Part shown: positions 8,850-18,400 of the stretch, piece after piece
Layout of the letters: each line of letters begins with the position of its first letter
Position numbering within the stretch: the first letter of the stretch is position 1
Assembly (NCBI RefSeq): GCF_007859735.1
Contig: NZ_SIHI01000001.1
Coordinates: forward strand, 1,260,251 to 1,324,250
Direction: 5' to 3'
Length of the DNA stretch: 64,000 nt
DNA from: Thalassoglobus neptunius
Lineage (GTDB): Bacteria; Planctomycetota; Planctomycetia; Planctomycetales; Planctomycetaceae
Position numbers and translations under genes: made by a program
Notes under the pieces: model-generated
Told to the model about the DNA's origin: nothing
The model's input: the letters and a program-made list of their open reading frames with translations, nothing else
Databases searched by the model: none

Positions 8850-9902
8850 TTATGTCTCGTTAATTCCAGGGAACACAGCTGCCCCGTTGATGAGACGTTC
8901 CTTCACGCGACGCGGAGGCGACATCTGATGAAGACCTTTGAGAGCTCCGTAAGCTTCCTCCCAGGCTCCTCGCGTCAACAGACGGACAATCAGGAGCACT
9001 GAAAAGAGATACGCGCTCGGAACGCCGAGGGGATTGAATCGCCAGATAAACTTTATGCGATTCCGGAAGTTGAAGTAGTTTGCGAACGCGGAAGCCCGTC
9101 TCTTCACGGAGCCGGTTCCGATGGATGTCCCGCCGTGATGGTAGACAACGGCCTTGTCACTGAATTTTAACGGGAGATCACCTCTTCGACAGGCCCAGTC
9201 AACTTCTTCAAAGTATAAGAAGTAGTCGTCGGACATCGGACCAACGGTGTCGTAAAACTCGCGCGAAGCAATGATGTTCGCGCCTGAGATGAAATTGAGC
9301 GTGTCGACGTTCGCGTACGATGTTTCGGCAGGGAGGAGTCCCTGATGCACGTTTGTGCATGCCCCTGTCCAGAATCCAACGCGCCCTCCATCGGATTGAA
9401 TGAGTTGAGGAGGGTCGTGGTAGAGGACTCGTCCTCCAAAGAGCCCGAATTTCCCTGCTTTCCGTAAGTCGTCGATAAAATCGCCAGCGGTCTGAGGAGT
9501 GACAACGCAATCGGGGTTGAGAATCCAGAAACAGTCAACGTCGCTGGTTTGATTGAGCAGTCGCAAGCCAATGTTGCAGGCCCCGGCGTACCCGTAGTTC
9601 AGAGGAGAACGAACAAGTGTCACGGACGGCGCGGAGCCTTCAATTGGGCCGTCTGTTTGATCGAGTGGAATGGAGGTGAAGTTGATCTGTCGAGAAGGCT
9701 GCCGGGTGTTCCAATCGCTCGCCCAGGACATCACTTGTTCAACGGTATCGTCAGTGGATGCGTTGTCGACCACGACGACTCTCAGCTGGCGGTTCTCGGA
9801 CTCCGCAAGACTTTCAAGGCAAGGGACAATCACGTCGGAGGATCCAAACGTGACAATCACAACCCCGAGCAGATCGATGCTGTTTTCTGATTCGGTTGTC
9901 AT
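8850..9902 (-). CDS. Glycosyltransferase family 2 (rhamnosyltransferase-like)
   Basis: This 350-residue GT-A enzyme has VVIVTFGSSDVIVPCLESL at the N-terminus, the nucleotide-sugar motif VVVDNASTDDTVEQV near residue 37, and CFWILNPDCVVTP as the DxD-region equivalent. The acceptor-side segment SDDYFLYFEEVDWACR is typical of the WbbL/rhamnosyltransferase subgroup. A C-terminal hydrophobic patch (FNPLGVPSAYLFSVLLIV) may touch the membrane. It adds single sugars rather than polymerising. First gene of a three-gene minus-strand set (GT2, deacetylase, methyltransferase), divergent from the exosortase operon 1.27 kb away, which suggests a shared role in an exported glycan. Confidence 0.85.
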   Translation of the reverse strand: MTTESENSIDLLGVVIVTFGSSDVIVPCLESLAESENRQLRVVVVDNASTDDTVEQVMSWASDWNTRQPSRQINFTSIPLDQTDGPIEGSAPSVTLVRSPLNYGYAGACNIGLRLLNQTSDVDCFWILNPDCVVTPQTAGDFIDDLRKAGKFGLFGGRVLYHDPPQLIQSDGGRVGFWTGACTNVHQGLLPAETSYANVDTLNFISGANIIASREFYDTVGPMSDDYFLYFEEVDWACRRGDLPLKFSDKAVVYHHGGTSIGTGSVKRRASAFANYFNFRNRIKFIWRFNPLGVPSAYLFSVLLIVRLLTRGAWEEAYGALKGLHQMSPPRRVKERLINGAAVFPGINET

Positions 9903-11167
9903 AGGTGCAGGGACTTGAACGCTGGGTTAAGGAATTTTGAGCTGGATCGGTTCGCACGATGTTGTTGATTCGACCGGTTCAGCCCGATGCGTTGACTTCG
10001 TCGTTTCGACCCACAAGAAGTTGGGGCAAGAACTGACAAAGCGACACTCTCTGAGAGTTGAGCAGAAAACAACTCCGGGACGGGAGAACTGGGCGGTTTT
10101 GACCAAAAATCTATAGATCGCGAGAGCCTGTAACGTTTTTCAAGGTTGAGTAAGAGCATGCTGTGAAATTGGTTGTGATCGGCACCAAGTCAAACCACGG
10201 AAACAACGATGTGGAGACAACAATGCGGACGGCAGTCCCTGACACGGAATCGGCTCCTGTCCTGTCGTATGGAAGGCCTCGACGAGGGGAAAATCCTTCA
10301 TCGATCCCTGCAAGTAAATCCTCGGCTTATCAATACTTGCGAAACCGGAACTGGAAACGATCACGAAAACTGAGAATTGCATTCTCAGGGATGAAATTTC
10401 TTTCAATCACCAAGGCTTCAATTGCAAACCTGTCCATCTCAGCCGAAGTGCCGGAGAGAAATTTTCGGCTCGCGACTTTGAGGCCCGGTCACCTGTTCAG
10501 CAAGTCTTTTGGACTCCCAATTCCGCAGGTTGAAATCGCATCATCCGTGGAGGAGAACACCAAGTAGAAGTATATTCGGGCCGACGACCGCTTCAAATCG
10601 TGCAACTGAAACAGCAGTCAAAATCACATCGCGAAACCGAAGCGTTTGCGGGGTTATGACGGTTGTTCTGATCAAATTTTTGATCGCGAGCCAGACCGCA
10701 AAAATGTTGAGAGAGGAAACATGCGGGGTTTGACTTGAGTTGGTGAAGTGTTGTTCCACCGAACCGGTCTAACCGGCCTCAATGGCCTCCTAGCATTGCT
10801 GCAATGCCTAAACTCTCAAATTCATCATTGATCCAGAAAACGGTGATTGTATTCTCGTATCATCACGTTTACGATGACGAACAAAGGCGGTATGGCTGTC
10901 CCCCCCCTTATCGGGCCATTGTTTGTCGTTCCATGACGCAAGACGTGTCATCAATCCAACCTGATGAACTCCGACATTGCGATCGAGAAGAGCCTCAATC
11001 GCGAAACTGTTGACGACTGTTGAGTGTGACTTGTCTCACGATCATACGACTCGCAAACTACGACGACGATTGCAGAATGACGACCGATCCATCGGAGCCG
11101 GTCACCTGTCGTACTGATCTTCACTCGCTGAAATCTAAGTAGAATTCCCTAACGAACGAATACTTCT
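9903..11167. other. 1.27-kb stretch with no convincing gene
   Basis: The gap lies between the divergent glycan-modification genes (minus) and the exosortase operon (plus). The open frames here are short, lack ribosome sites and recognisable motifs, and have poor amino-acid composition. It should contain promoters for both flanking operons. A palindrome at 10793-10807, a repeated AACCGG near 10772-10786 and a run of eight C near 10900 are the only notable features. It could be a decayed gene or a long regulatory leader. Confidence 0.45.
10793..10807. promoter_or_regulatory. 15-bp palindrome upstream of the exosortase operon
   Basis: GCATTGC and GCAATGC are perfect 7-bp arms around a single T. 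The site lies 360 bp upstream of the exosortase start. It could be an operator, but no regulator is known, so the assignment is speculative. Confidence 0.25.
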
Positions 11168-12082
11168 ATGAATCTGCGCACGAGTTCCGGATCATCAGAC
11201 TTCAATGAAGGTGGGCTCTCTTCAACTCAGCGATCTGCTTTGACGTGGACAGCCGTGTTCAGTCTTTTGGCTGTCTTGATCAACTATTCCACGATCGTGT
11301 GGTTGGTTGGCATTTGGAACTCCAATCCCGATTATTCACACGGGTTCTTTGTTCCGTTGATTTCGGCGTATCTGCTTTATCATCGTCGTGACCTTTTGAA
11401 TGGGGCGGACGTGGGGCGCAATTCGCTCGGAGCGACGATCACAGGGATTGTTCTGATTGTTCTGGCTCTGATGATGAAGCTGTTTGGAATTTATTCTCCG
11501 ATCATCACGCTTGAAGCGTTTTCTCTGATTCCGATGCTCTTGGGCATCGTCGTGTTGTGTGCGGGGTTCAAAGCACTCTACTGGGCGGCCCCGGCAATTT
11601 TATTTCTGGTCTTTATGATTCCTCTGCCGCGCATGGTCTCGAGCATGATGAGTGGCCAACTTCAGAATCTCGCAACAATTTGTGCGACTTACGCACTTCA
11701 AACCCTTGGAGTCCCGGCAATTTCCAACGGAAATATCATCACACTTTCAGATCAAGTGGTTGGTGTTGCCGAAGCATGTAGTGGGATCCGAATGCTTTAT
11801 TCGTTCTTTGCACTCTCAGTGGGACTGTGTCTGGTCATTGATCGACCGATATGGGAACGAATTGTGCTCTGTCTCAGTGCAGGCGTCATTGCCGTCCTGG
11901 CAAACCTGTTCCGAATCGTGGTGACAGCACTTGCCTATGAATACGGTGATCCAGAGTTTGCCGAGAAATTGTTCCACGACTTCGCCGGATGGATGATGAT
12001 GCCACTGGCAATGATCCTTTTGTGGTTGGAACTTCAGTTCCTCTCAAGAGTGTTCATCGAGGAATCACCTCGGACTGCTTAA
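11168..12082 (+). CDS. Exosortase (archaeosortase/exosortase family transpeptidase)
   Basis: This 304-residue polytopic membrane protein has about eight hydrophobic segments. It carries the family triad: Cys204 in VVGVAEACSGIRMLYSF, Arg249 in LANLFRIVVTALA, and His270 in EKLFHDFAGWMM. The N-terminal WNSNPDYSHGFFVPLIS and YLLYHRR are also typical. Exosortases recognise a short C-terminal sorting signal and process exported proteins at the inner membrane, usually linked to exopolysaccharide production. The planctomycete type has been called XrtU in some annotations; I cannot confirm the subtype. It heads the operon with the BY-kinase and EpsI-like genes. No PEP-CTERM substrate is visible in this window. 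Confidence 0.9.
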   Translation: MNLRTSSGSSDFNEGGLSSTQRSALTWTAVFSLLAVLINYSTIVWLVGIWNSNPDYSHGFFVPLISAYLLYHRRDLLNGADVGRNSLGATITGIVLIVLALMMKLFGIYSPIITLEAFSLIPMLLGIVVLCAGFKALYWAAPAILFLVFMIPLPRMVSSMMSGQLQNLATICATYALQTLGVPAISNGNIITLSDQVVGVAEACSGIRMLYSFFALSVGLCLVIDRPIWERIVLCLSAGVIAVLANLFRIVVTALAYEYGDPEFAEKLFHDFAGWMMMPLAMILLWLELQFLSRVFIEESPRTA

Positions 12083-12159
12083 GACTGACAACTGACGTAC
12101 TGATGTGCCGTGGAAGAGCGGTATTCGTGTGACCTAGTTTTGGATTTTGGACTGACGAT

Positions 12160-14643
12160 ATGTCGACGGATGTCGGAAAACCTCTCGCTGCGAATGGTCG
12201 TTCTAGTCGTGGCCTGAACAACCCACAAGCGCCGTACCTCGTTCAGAACACGGTCTCCACGGCCCCCGCTGAGGAGGGGAGTGGAATTCAGCTTAGCGCA
12301 ATCTGGCACGCATTTCGTCGCCGATGGGCGCTCGGGCTGCTGATTGGAATCTTGCTGACGCCTTTAGCGATTGTTCCGTGGTTGTTGATGGAGCCGCAAA
12401 GCACTGCGGTTGTTCAACTCCATCTCCACCAGGACGATCCGATGTTGATTTTCAACACGGCGGATCAGGTGCAGACAAGTGCCATCACCTACAAGCTCTT
12501 TCAGTCAACGCAAGCTCAGTTGATCAGGAGCGATCTGAACATCTCCCAGGTTCTGGAACTGGACTCCGAGATTTCGAATCTTCCCCAGGTCGTGGCGGAA
12601 CCCGATCCGATCGAGTGGATTCTCGAAAATCTCCATGTGATGCAACTTCCCGACACGGAACTCTTGAATGTCTCCTTCCGTGATCCCGATCCGCAGGCTG
12701 CGATGGCGATTGCCAATGCGGTTGTCAAAAACTACTACGACAAATATGTCAAAGCTGATGAGCAGAAAGACAACAAACGACTTGCCGATCTGCAGCTGCT
12801 CTATCAGGAGAAAACCAAAGAGTTGAAGGCAGCCCGAACTCGCCTGGTCGATCTGGCCGAAACAGCTGGCTCGGGAAGTTCAGAGTCATTGACGCTGAAT
12901 CAACAATCGACGTTGAGCGAACGGGAAATCCTCGAGAAGCAGCGACACGAGTTGCGTTTCAAAAGAATGGAACTCGAAGCACAACTCTTCGCGTTGCTGG
13001 AAACTCAAAAGCACCGGCAAGCGGTGGGAGAAACTGCTCCCAATGAAGACGGACAACCGGTCGTCAGTGAAGAGCCAGTTGATCCATCGCTCAGGGCTCC
13101 ACTTCCTCCACTTCCAGTGGGGCAGTCGACAAATCAATGGGTCTTAACTGAAGAGATCCTTGAGGAAGAATACGCGTTCGACCCGGAAATCCGCCGGTTG
13201 AACGACGAAAAAGAAGCACTGGAAGAGAAGTTCCAGGCACTGGCCAAACGGTTGCAAGGCAGCGGACTCGAAAAGAGTCGTCAGCAGTATGAGAGTGATC
13301 TTGCGAAGATCGACGACGATCTGAACTTCCGAAAGTCCCTGATTAAAAGAAGCTTCAAGAAAGAATACGAACGCGAAAATCGCCGCCTTCAGGAGCAGTT
13401 CGAACAAGATCAGCTGGCGTACGAACTGGACTGGCGTCGAATCGAAGCGGAACGCCTGCGAGCTTTGAAAGCACAAGGAGGGGGGACTCTCATCGTCGGC
13501 GATACTGGTGAGAACCAGGACCAGTTGATGGCACAGTTCAACGAAGTCGACTTGCGGTCTCGCATCAAGAAAATCATTGAGCAGGAAGCTGAACTCGAAG
13601 CCATGAGTTCAAGTCTTCGAGACAACTTCAAATTGCTCGGCAAAACCTCAGCCGACGTCGAAATGTTGCGAGGCGATATTGCATCGCTCGAACAGGTCGT
13701 TTCGAACCTGGCTGCAGAGCTTGAACGCACTCGCGTCGAGTCGAAAGGGCAGTCGAAACGAATTGAAGTCATGGCCTACGCCACTCGTGCTCAGAAGGAT
13801 GATCCCAAGAAACAAATCGCACTGACCATTGGCGTGGGACTGGCGGGGCTGTTTGCTCCACTGATTCTCCTGATGTGGCGAGACATCACAAAACAACACG
13901 TCGACGACTTGAAGACCATGCGACTTGCCATCGGTCTGGAACATATGGGAGGAATTCCCCGTCTGCCGATGAAGCAGTTGAGTGGCAAAAACGGCAAAGA
14001 CGACAAGAAGGATTCCAAACTTCAGCGAGCGTTATCAGAGTCCGTTCGTGGAATCGTTGCCCAGTTGATTCGCAGAAAAGCATCGGAGAATCAAAACTGC
14101 ATCATGGTCTCCAGTGCGACGGCAGGTGAAGGCAAGACGACCGCTTCGGTGGAAATTTCCCGAATGCTCGCGCGATCCGGACAAAAGACAGTTCTGATCG
14201 ACTTTGACCTTCGACGACCGCGCATTCATGAGATCTTCGAAGTCGACGGTGCGACAGGAATCTATGATATCCTGACTGGCAACGAGACTCTTGACGGAGC
14301 ATTGAAGTACATTGAGGAAGACAAATTGACTGTCATCCCCGCCGGGAATGTCGAGTCAGAAGTATACTTGGAATCGTATTCCGGAATGCTCGCGGAATTA
14401 TTCGCAACGCTTCAGGAGCAGTATGATTTTGTGATCGTCGACTGTTGCCCGGTGCTGCCAGTTGTAGATGCTCGAATCGTTTCAGAATATGTTGATGGAG
14501 TGATCCTCGCCTTGACGCGAGACGTGAGTGTTGTCCCCGATGCAATCTCGGCAAGGGACATCCTTCGATCGCATGGAGCCACTGTGATTGGTACAATTGT
14601 TTCTGGGCATCCGGTAAGGGGACGCTATGACCTCTACAACTAA
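12160..14643 (+). CDS. Wzz-type polysaccharide chain-length regulator fused to BY-kinase
   Basis: The 827-residue protein is a polysaccharide co-polymerase with tyrosine autokinase. The first membrane segment (WALGLLIGILLTPLAIVPWLL) lies near 52-73, a periplasmic Wzz domain and long charged coiled coil span about 75-545, and the second membrane segment (IALTIGVGLAGLFAPLILLMW) is near 550-572. The cytoplasmic kinase has Walker A SSATAGEGKTTAS near 650, Walker A' VLIDFDLRRPRIHEIF and Walker B FVIVDCCPVLPV. The tail GRYDLYN has only two tyrosines, fewer than the usual tyrosine cluster. It controls polymer length during export. Its 3' end overlaps the EpsI-like gene by 17 bp, so the two are translationally linked. 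Confidence 0.9.
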   Translation: MSTDVGKPLAANGRSSRGLNNPQAPYLVQNTVSTAPAEEGSGIQLSAIWHAFRRRWALGLLIGILLTPLAIVPWLLMEPQSTAVVQLHLHQDDPMLIFNTADQVQTSAITYKLFQSTQAQLIRSDLNISQVLELDSEISNLPQVVAEPDPIEWILENLHVMQLPDTELLNVSFRDPDPQAAMAIANAVVKNYYDKYVKADEQKDNKRLADLQLLYQEKTKELKAARTRLVDLAETAGSGSSESLTLNQQSTLSEREILEKQRHELRFKRMELEAQLFALLETQKHRQAVGETAPNEDGQPVVSEEPVDPSLRAPLPPLPVGQSTNQWVLTEEILEEEYAFDPEIRRLNDEKEALEEKFQALAKRLQGSGLEKSRQQYESDLAKIDDDLNFRKSLIKRSFKKEYERENRRLQEQFEQDQLAYELDWRRIEAERLRALKAQGGGTLIVGDTGENQDQLMAQFNEVDLRSRIKKIIEQEAELEAMSSSLRDNFKLLGKTSADVEMLRGDIASLEQVVSNLAAELERTRVESKGQSKRIEVMAYATRAQKDDPKKQIALTIGVGLAGLFAPLILLMWRDITKQHVDDLKTMRLAIGLEHMGGIPRLPMKQLSGKNGKDDKKDSKLQRALSESVRGIVAQLIRRKASENQNCIMVSSATAGEGKTTASVEISRMLARSGQKTVLIDFDLRRPRIHEIFEVDGATGIYDILTGNETLDGALKYIEEDKLTVIPAGNVESEVYLESYSGMLAELFATLQEQYDFVIVDCCPVLPVVDARIVSEYVDGVILALTRDVSVVPDAISARDILRSHGATVIGTIVSGHPVRGRYDLYN

Positions 14644-15382
14644 GCAAAAAACTGAACCAGCAGAGTCAACTGAGAAACCATCTCAGGAGTCGGCAGAACA
14701 GGCTTCGAAAACACGCTTTCTGCTCGTCGGCGCTTTGTTGCTCGTCTCTTTCGTCAGTGTGCAATTGGTCAGCCGAGGGTATGAACACTCGATTCGACCG
14801 ATCGCCAAACCTGTTTCCGAATTGCCGACCGTTCTCGGAAAGTGGACCGGTGTTGATCAGGACCAGTTAGACGAACGGACAGCTGGGGTGCTGGGAGCTG
14901 ACCAGACACTCGGAAGAACCTATTCCTCGACAGACGGGGAAAAGGCGAGTGTGCACTTGGCGGTCTGGTCATCAATCGATGATGTCGTTGATCCCGCTCC
15001 ACACCATCCGGAAACGTGTTACACCGGAGCAGGGTACAAAGTCGAAAATCGCTTCATCGAAAATCTCGAAACTCCTCAAGGGGAAGTGCGCGTTGAGTAC
15101 CTACTCCTGGATTTGAACGGTTCCAAGGTTGTGACCGCGCATTGGTTTCAGATTGGCAAAGATGTCATCGTGAACAAGAACGAAGGCCGAAAAGTCCACC
15201 AATCCCTGTGGGGATCGAGTGAATGGCCTGCCACGGTGAAGGTGTTGATGCAGATCTCGAAGTCGAACCTTCAGGACGGCAAACTCGCCCTTGACGATCT
15301 CATCAAAGAGGTTTACGGCTGGACATCACAACTTGATCAGTCGGAACAAAACACCACTGCTTTAACATCTGCTGAGTCATGA
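14627..15382 (+). CDS. EpsI-like exosortase-associated protein (DUF3485)
   Basis: This 251-residue protein has a Gln/Glu/Ser-rich cytoplasmic start, one membrane segment (FLLVGALLLVSFVSVQLVS, about 27-45) and a periplasmic domain. Family signatures are visible: LPTVLGKWTG, the segment before LGRTYSS, and the diagnostic HHPETCYTGAGYKV near 125-138. EpsI-type domains occur as separate proteins or as C-terminal fusions of exosortases and are needed for exopolysaccharide in studied systems; the exact activity is unclear. The ATG lies inside the last codons of the kinase gene. The C-terminus is Gln/Thr-rich and unremarkable. Confidence 0.88.
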   Translation: MTSTTKQKTEPAESTEKPSQESAEQASKTRFLLVGALLLVSFVSVQLVSRGYEHSIRPIAKPVSELPTVLGKWTGVDQDQLDERTAGVLGADQTLGRTYSSTDGEKASVHLAVWSSIDDVVDPAPHHPETCYTGAGYKVENRFIENLETPQGEVRVEYLLLDLNGSKVVTAHWFQIGKDVIVNKNEGRKVHQSLWGSSEWPATVKVLMQISKSNLQDGKLALDDLIKEVYGWTSQLDQSEQNTTALTSAES

Positions 15383-15441
15383 TCGGCTGGGCTGAAGTAC
15401 GGTCATAGCTTGAACTCTATCGAAATATATGGTGCAGGATA

Positions 15442-18400
15442 ATGAAAAGGGTCAATACTCGATTCCTCTTGCTGAGCTTTGCGACGCTCCTGGTCTGTGG
15501 GATCGCGGTTGTCTCCGTGCATGCCTTTCAAATTGATCGGCAGGCGAACGGCTACCTTCGAGAAGCGAGGAAACTGACTGAGAATGTCGAAATTCCGGAC
15601 TACGAAGCAGCCTCAGAACTGTCTGACGAGGAGAGGCAGCAACTCATCAAAACGCTCGGAGAATCGCTCGGTTACTATCAGCGATATCTCGGAATCAATG
15701 GTTCGGATGCTGAGGCGATCGAAGAAGGTTCCCTTGTTCTGGAAGGGCTCGGCAATCTCGGCTTAGGATTTGATTTTTTCCGCCGCTCTTATCTCAACAT
15801 GGGTAAGGTGTTGCGCCTCGATCCGTCACGAGTCGAAATGCGCCGCAAGCGAACAAAACTCGCACTCCAACTCGGACAGTTTGCGGCAGGTCGAGCTGAT
15901 CTGCAAGCAGTGGAACAGGCCGTCGGATACTTTCGAACAGCCCGTCAACACGCCACGGAACTCATCGAAGATTTTCCTGATGAGAGCGAAGTTCTTGTCC
16001 AACTGGCTCGCGCTGAGATTGGTCTCGAAGAAAACGAAGAGGCGATTAGACACCTTAATAACGCCATTACCAAGGACGATGTCTCTCCGCAGGCTTACCG
16101 GCTCCTCTCCGGGGTTCTGTACGAACAGAATCAAATCAATGAAGCGTTTCAGATTCTGCAAAACAGTGTGGAGCGGTTCAGCGGGGACGAGTCTATCGAG
16201 AACCAGACAGAGAGTTGGTTGAATCGTGGACTGTTCCGTGCAGTCCTGGCATTCCAAAACTCAGATCGTTTGAATGATCCACAGTTGAGAAGTCTGATTG
16301 GTCAACAGGCGTGGTATCTGGAAGATGGCCAGGAAGCTGATCCCGAAGCCCCCGCTCCAACGGTTGCCGAGATTTCGAAACGCTTAGGAACTCTTGCACT
16401 CGAAGATGCGAAACGGGCGAGAGAGGCGTCGACCGAAAATCTTGATCAATTCCTGAGAGCGATCCAGATTGAGTACAACTGTCACGTCGCCATGCGACGT
16501 TCTGAACCTCAACAATTCGATCCAGATGCTTTGCAAGATGTCATTGCAAGCCTGGAAGAACAGATTCAGAAACACTCCGACTCCTACCAGCTGACAGCCA
16601 TCCGAGCCGATCTCGCCAACTTAGGTAATGACCAGGAAGGTTTTGTCGACTGGATGCGCGAGACTGTGAATCGGATTCCGAAGGAGTCATTTCAGAAGGA
16701 ATACTACCGCTATCTGTTGGCAGAGCAGGAACTGAAGAATTACGGAGTCAACAACGTCACCCGTTCAAGTCAGGATACGGAAGCTAAGAGAGAGGCCACG
16801 AAACGCGTTGACGAACAGATTACTGCGATTGAAGAATTCCAGAACTCACCAAGCTTCGAGGAAATGCGATATCGGGATCCAAATGTCCCGCAGGAATTCT
16901 CCCAGTATGGGTTCGCTGGATTAATCGCAGTCCTGGAAGCCCGGAAAGACCTGTGGCTCGATCACGATTATCAGTCGGCCGCCCAAAAATTTGAGCCGCT
17001 CCTGTTCTTGCATGAGGCATTTCCTGATCTCGCGTCGGCAGATGTGATTAACGAGCTGATCTACTGCTACGAGAGACTTGGGAACTGGAAGAAAGCACAG
17101 TCAACAATCGAAACGGCTTTACTCCGTGATCCCGGAAATCTCGACCTTCGTCAGCAATATGTGCGCATCTTGCAGCAGGGGGGAAAGACTCAGCAGGCAA
17201 AGAACGAAACCCGGCGAATTATTTTGCAGCAGCCGAACTCGTTCGTCGCGAATCAAGTCTATCTGGCCCATCTCATTAACGACAATCTGCAGCTACCTCC
17301 ATCGCGCAGAAACTGGAACGAAGCTGTCAGAATTGTCTCGATGCTGGAGCGGAATTATCCGGACAATCTCGATGTCACTATGCTGAAGGTCAAACTTCAA
17401 GGAGCAATGGGAGATTTCGTCGACGCATACTCGGAGATCAATGCCGCAATCGAAGAACATCCCGATTCAAAGCTACTAGTCTCGACGCGAGTACTGCTTC
17501 TGCTCCAGTCCAGCGAACCGGATCGCATCGAGCAGGCAGAAAAAGCAATCGAAGAAGCGGTGGAGCAGTTCGGCGATCAGCCGTCGTGGCGAATCTTGAA
17601 GGCACAACTTGCGATCAGCAAACTGGCGGAAGCAAATGCTCCATCGGAAGACGCTTCGAATGGCGACGACCAGAAAGCGGATGTACTGGCGGTTCTTGAG
17701 GAGATTCACACACTCGCCAGTGCTCCCGAATCGTACTCGGTCGATGACCGGGAACTTCTGGAACGTGGGTTAGTCAAGCAATTGGATAGTTTCCGTCGAC
17801 TGTATCCTCAGTACGATGCAATTGAAAAACAGCTGTTGGAAAGCGCGATCGATGTCGCGGATCTCCGGACTGATCGAAACTCCTACCTGCAAGAGCAGTT
17901 AGAGCTGGATGTCTTTCAGTATGCCGTCGATGCTGGTTCTCCTGAAACACTGCAATCCCGCCTGAAACTTCTGAAAGACCGGGCATCCCAGGGACAAGAG
18001 AATCTCGGCCCATTGTTAGAGTATGGTGAAGCACTTCATCTGGGATTGTTGGCCTTCCAGGAGAGTCAAAAGTCCGGCAACCCGATCGCCGAAGATTCAC
18101 GGCTGGAAGAAGCCATCCAACATCTCGATAAGGCGCTGTCACTTCGACCGGAGTGGCGTTTAGCAGAATCGATGGTCGCTCGCATGGAAGTCTTGAGTGG
18201 ACATCCAGGTGTCGCGATCACCATCTACCAAACGATCAGAGACCGAAACGAAGCCGACGCGGAAGTTCTCTATACACTGGCCCAACTGCTGCAGCAGGCA
18301 GGTCGAATCAACGAAGCAGACGCAGCCCTCAAGGAAGCGCTCGATCTCTATGGTTCAACACGCAACACCAACGCACTGCAGTTCGCAACAGAGTTGTCCA

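Noticed and set aside
8850-9902. NodC-like chitooligosaccharide synthase
   Set aside because: The enzyme has rhamnosyltransferase-type features and lacks the processive QxxRW motif and multiple membrane helices.
10163-10567. 134-codon plus-strand frame in the long gap before the exosortase gene
   Set aside because: No ribosome site, no motif, and low-plausibility composition; the whole stretch looks non-coding.
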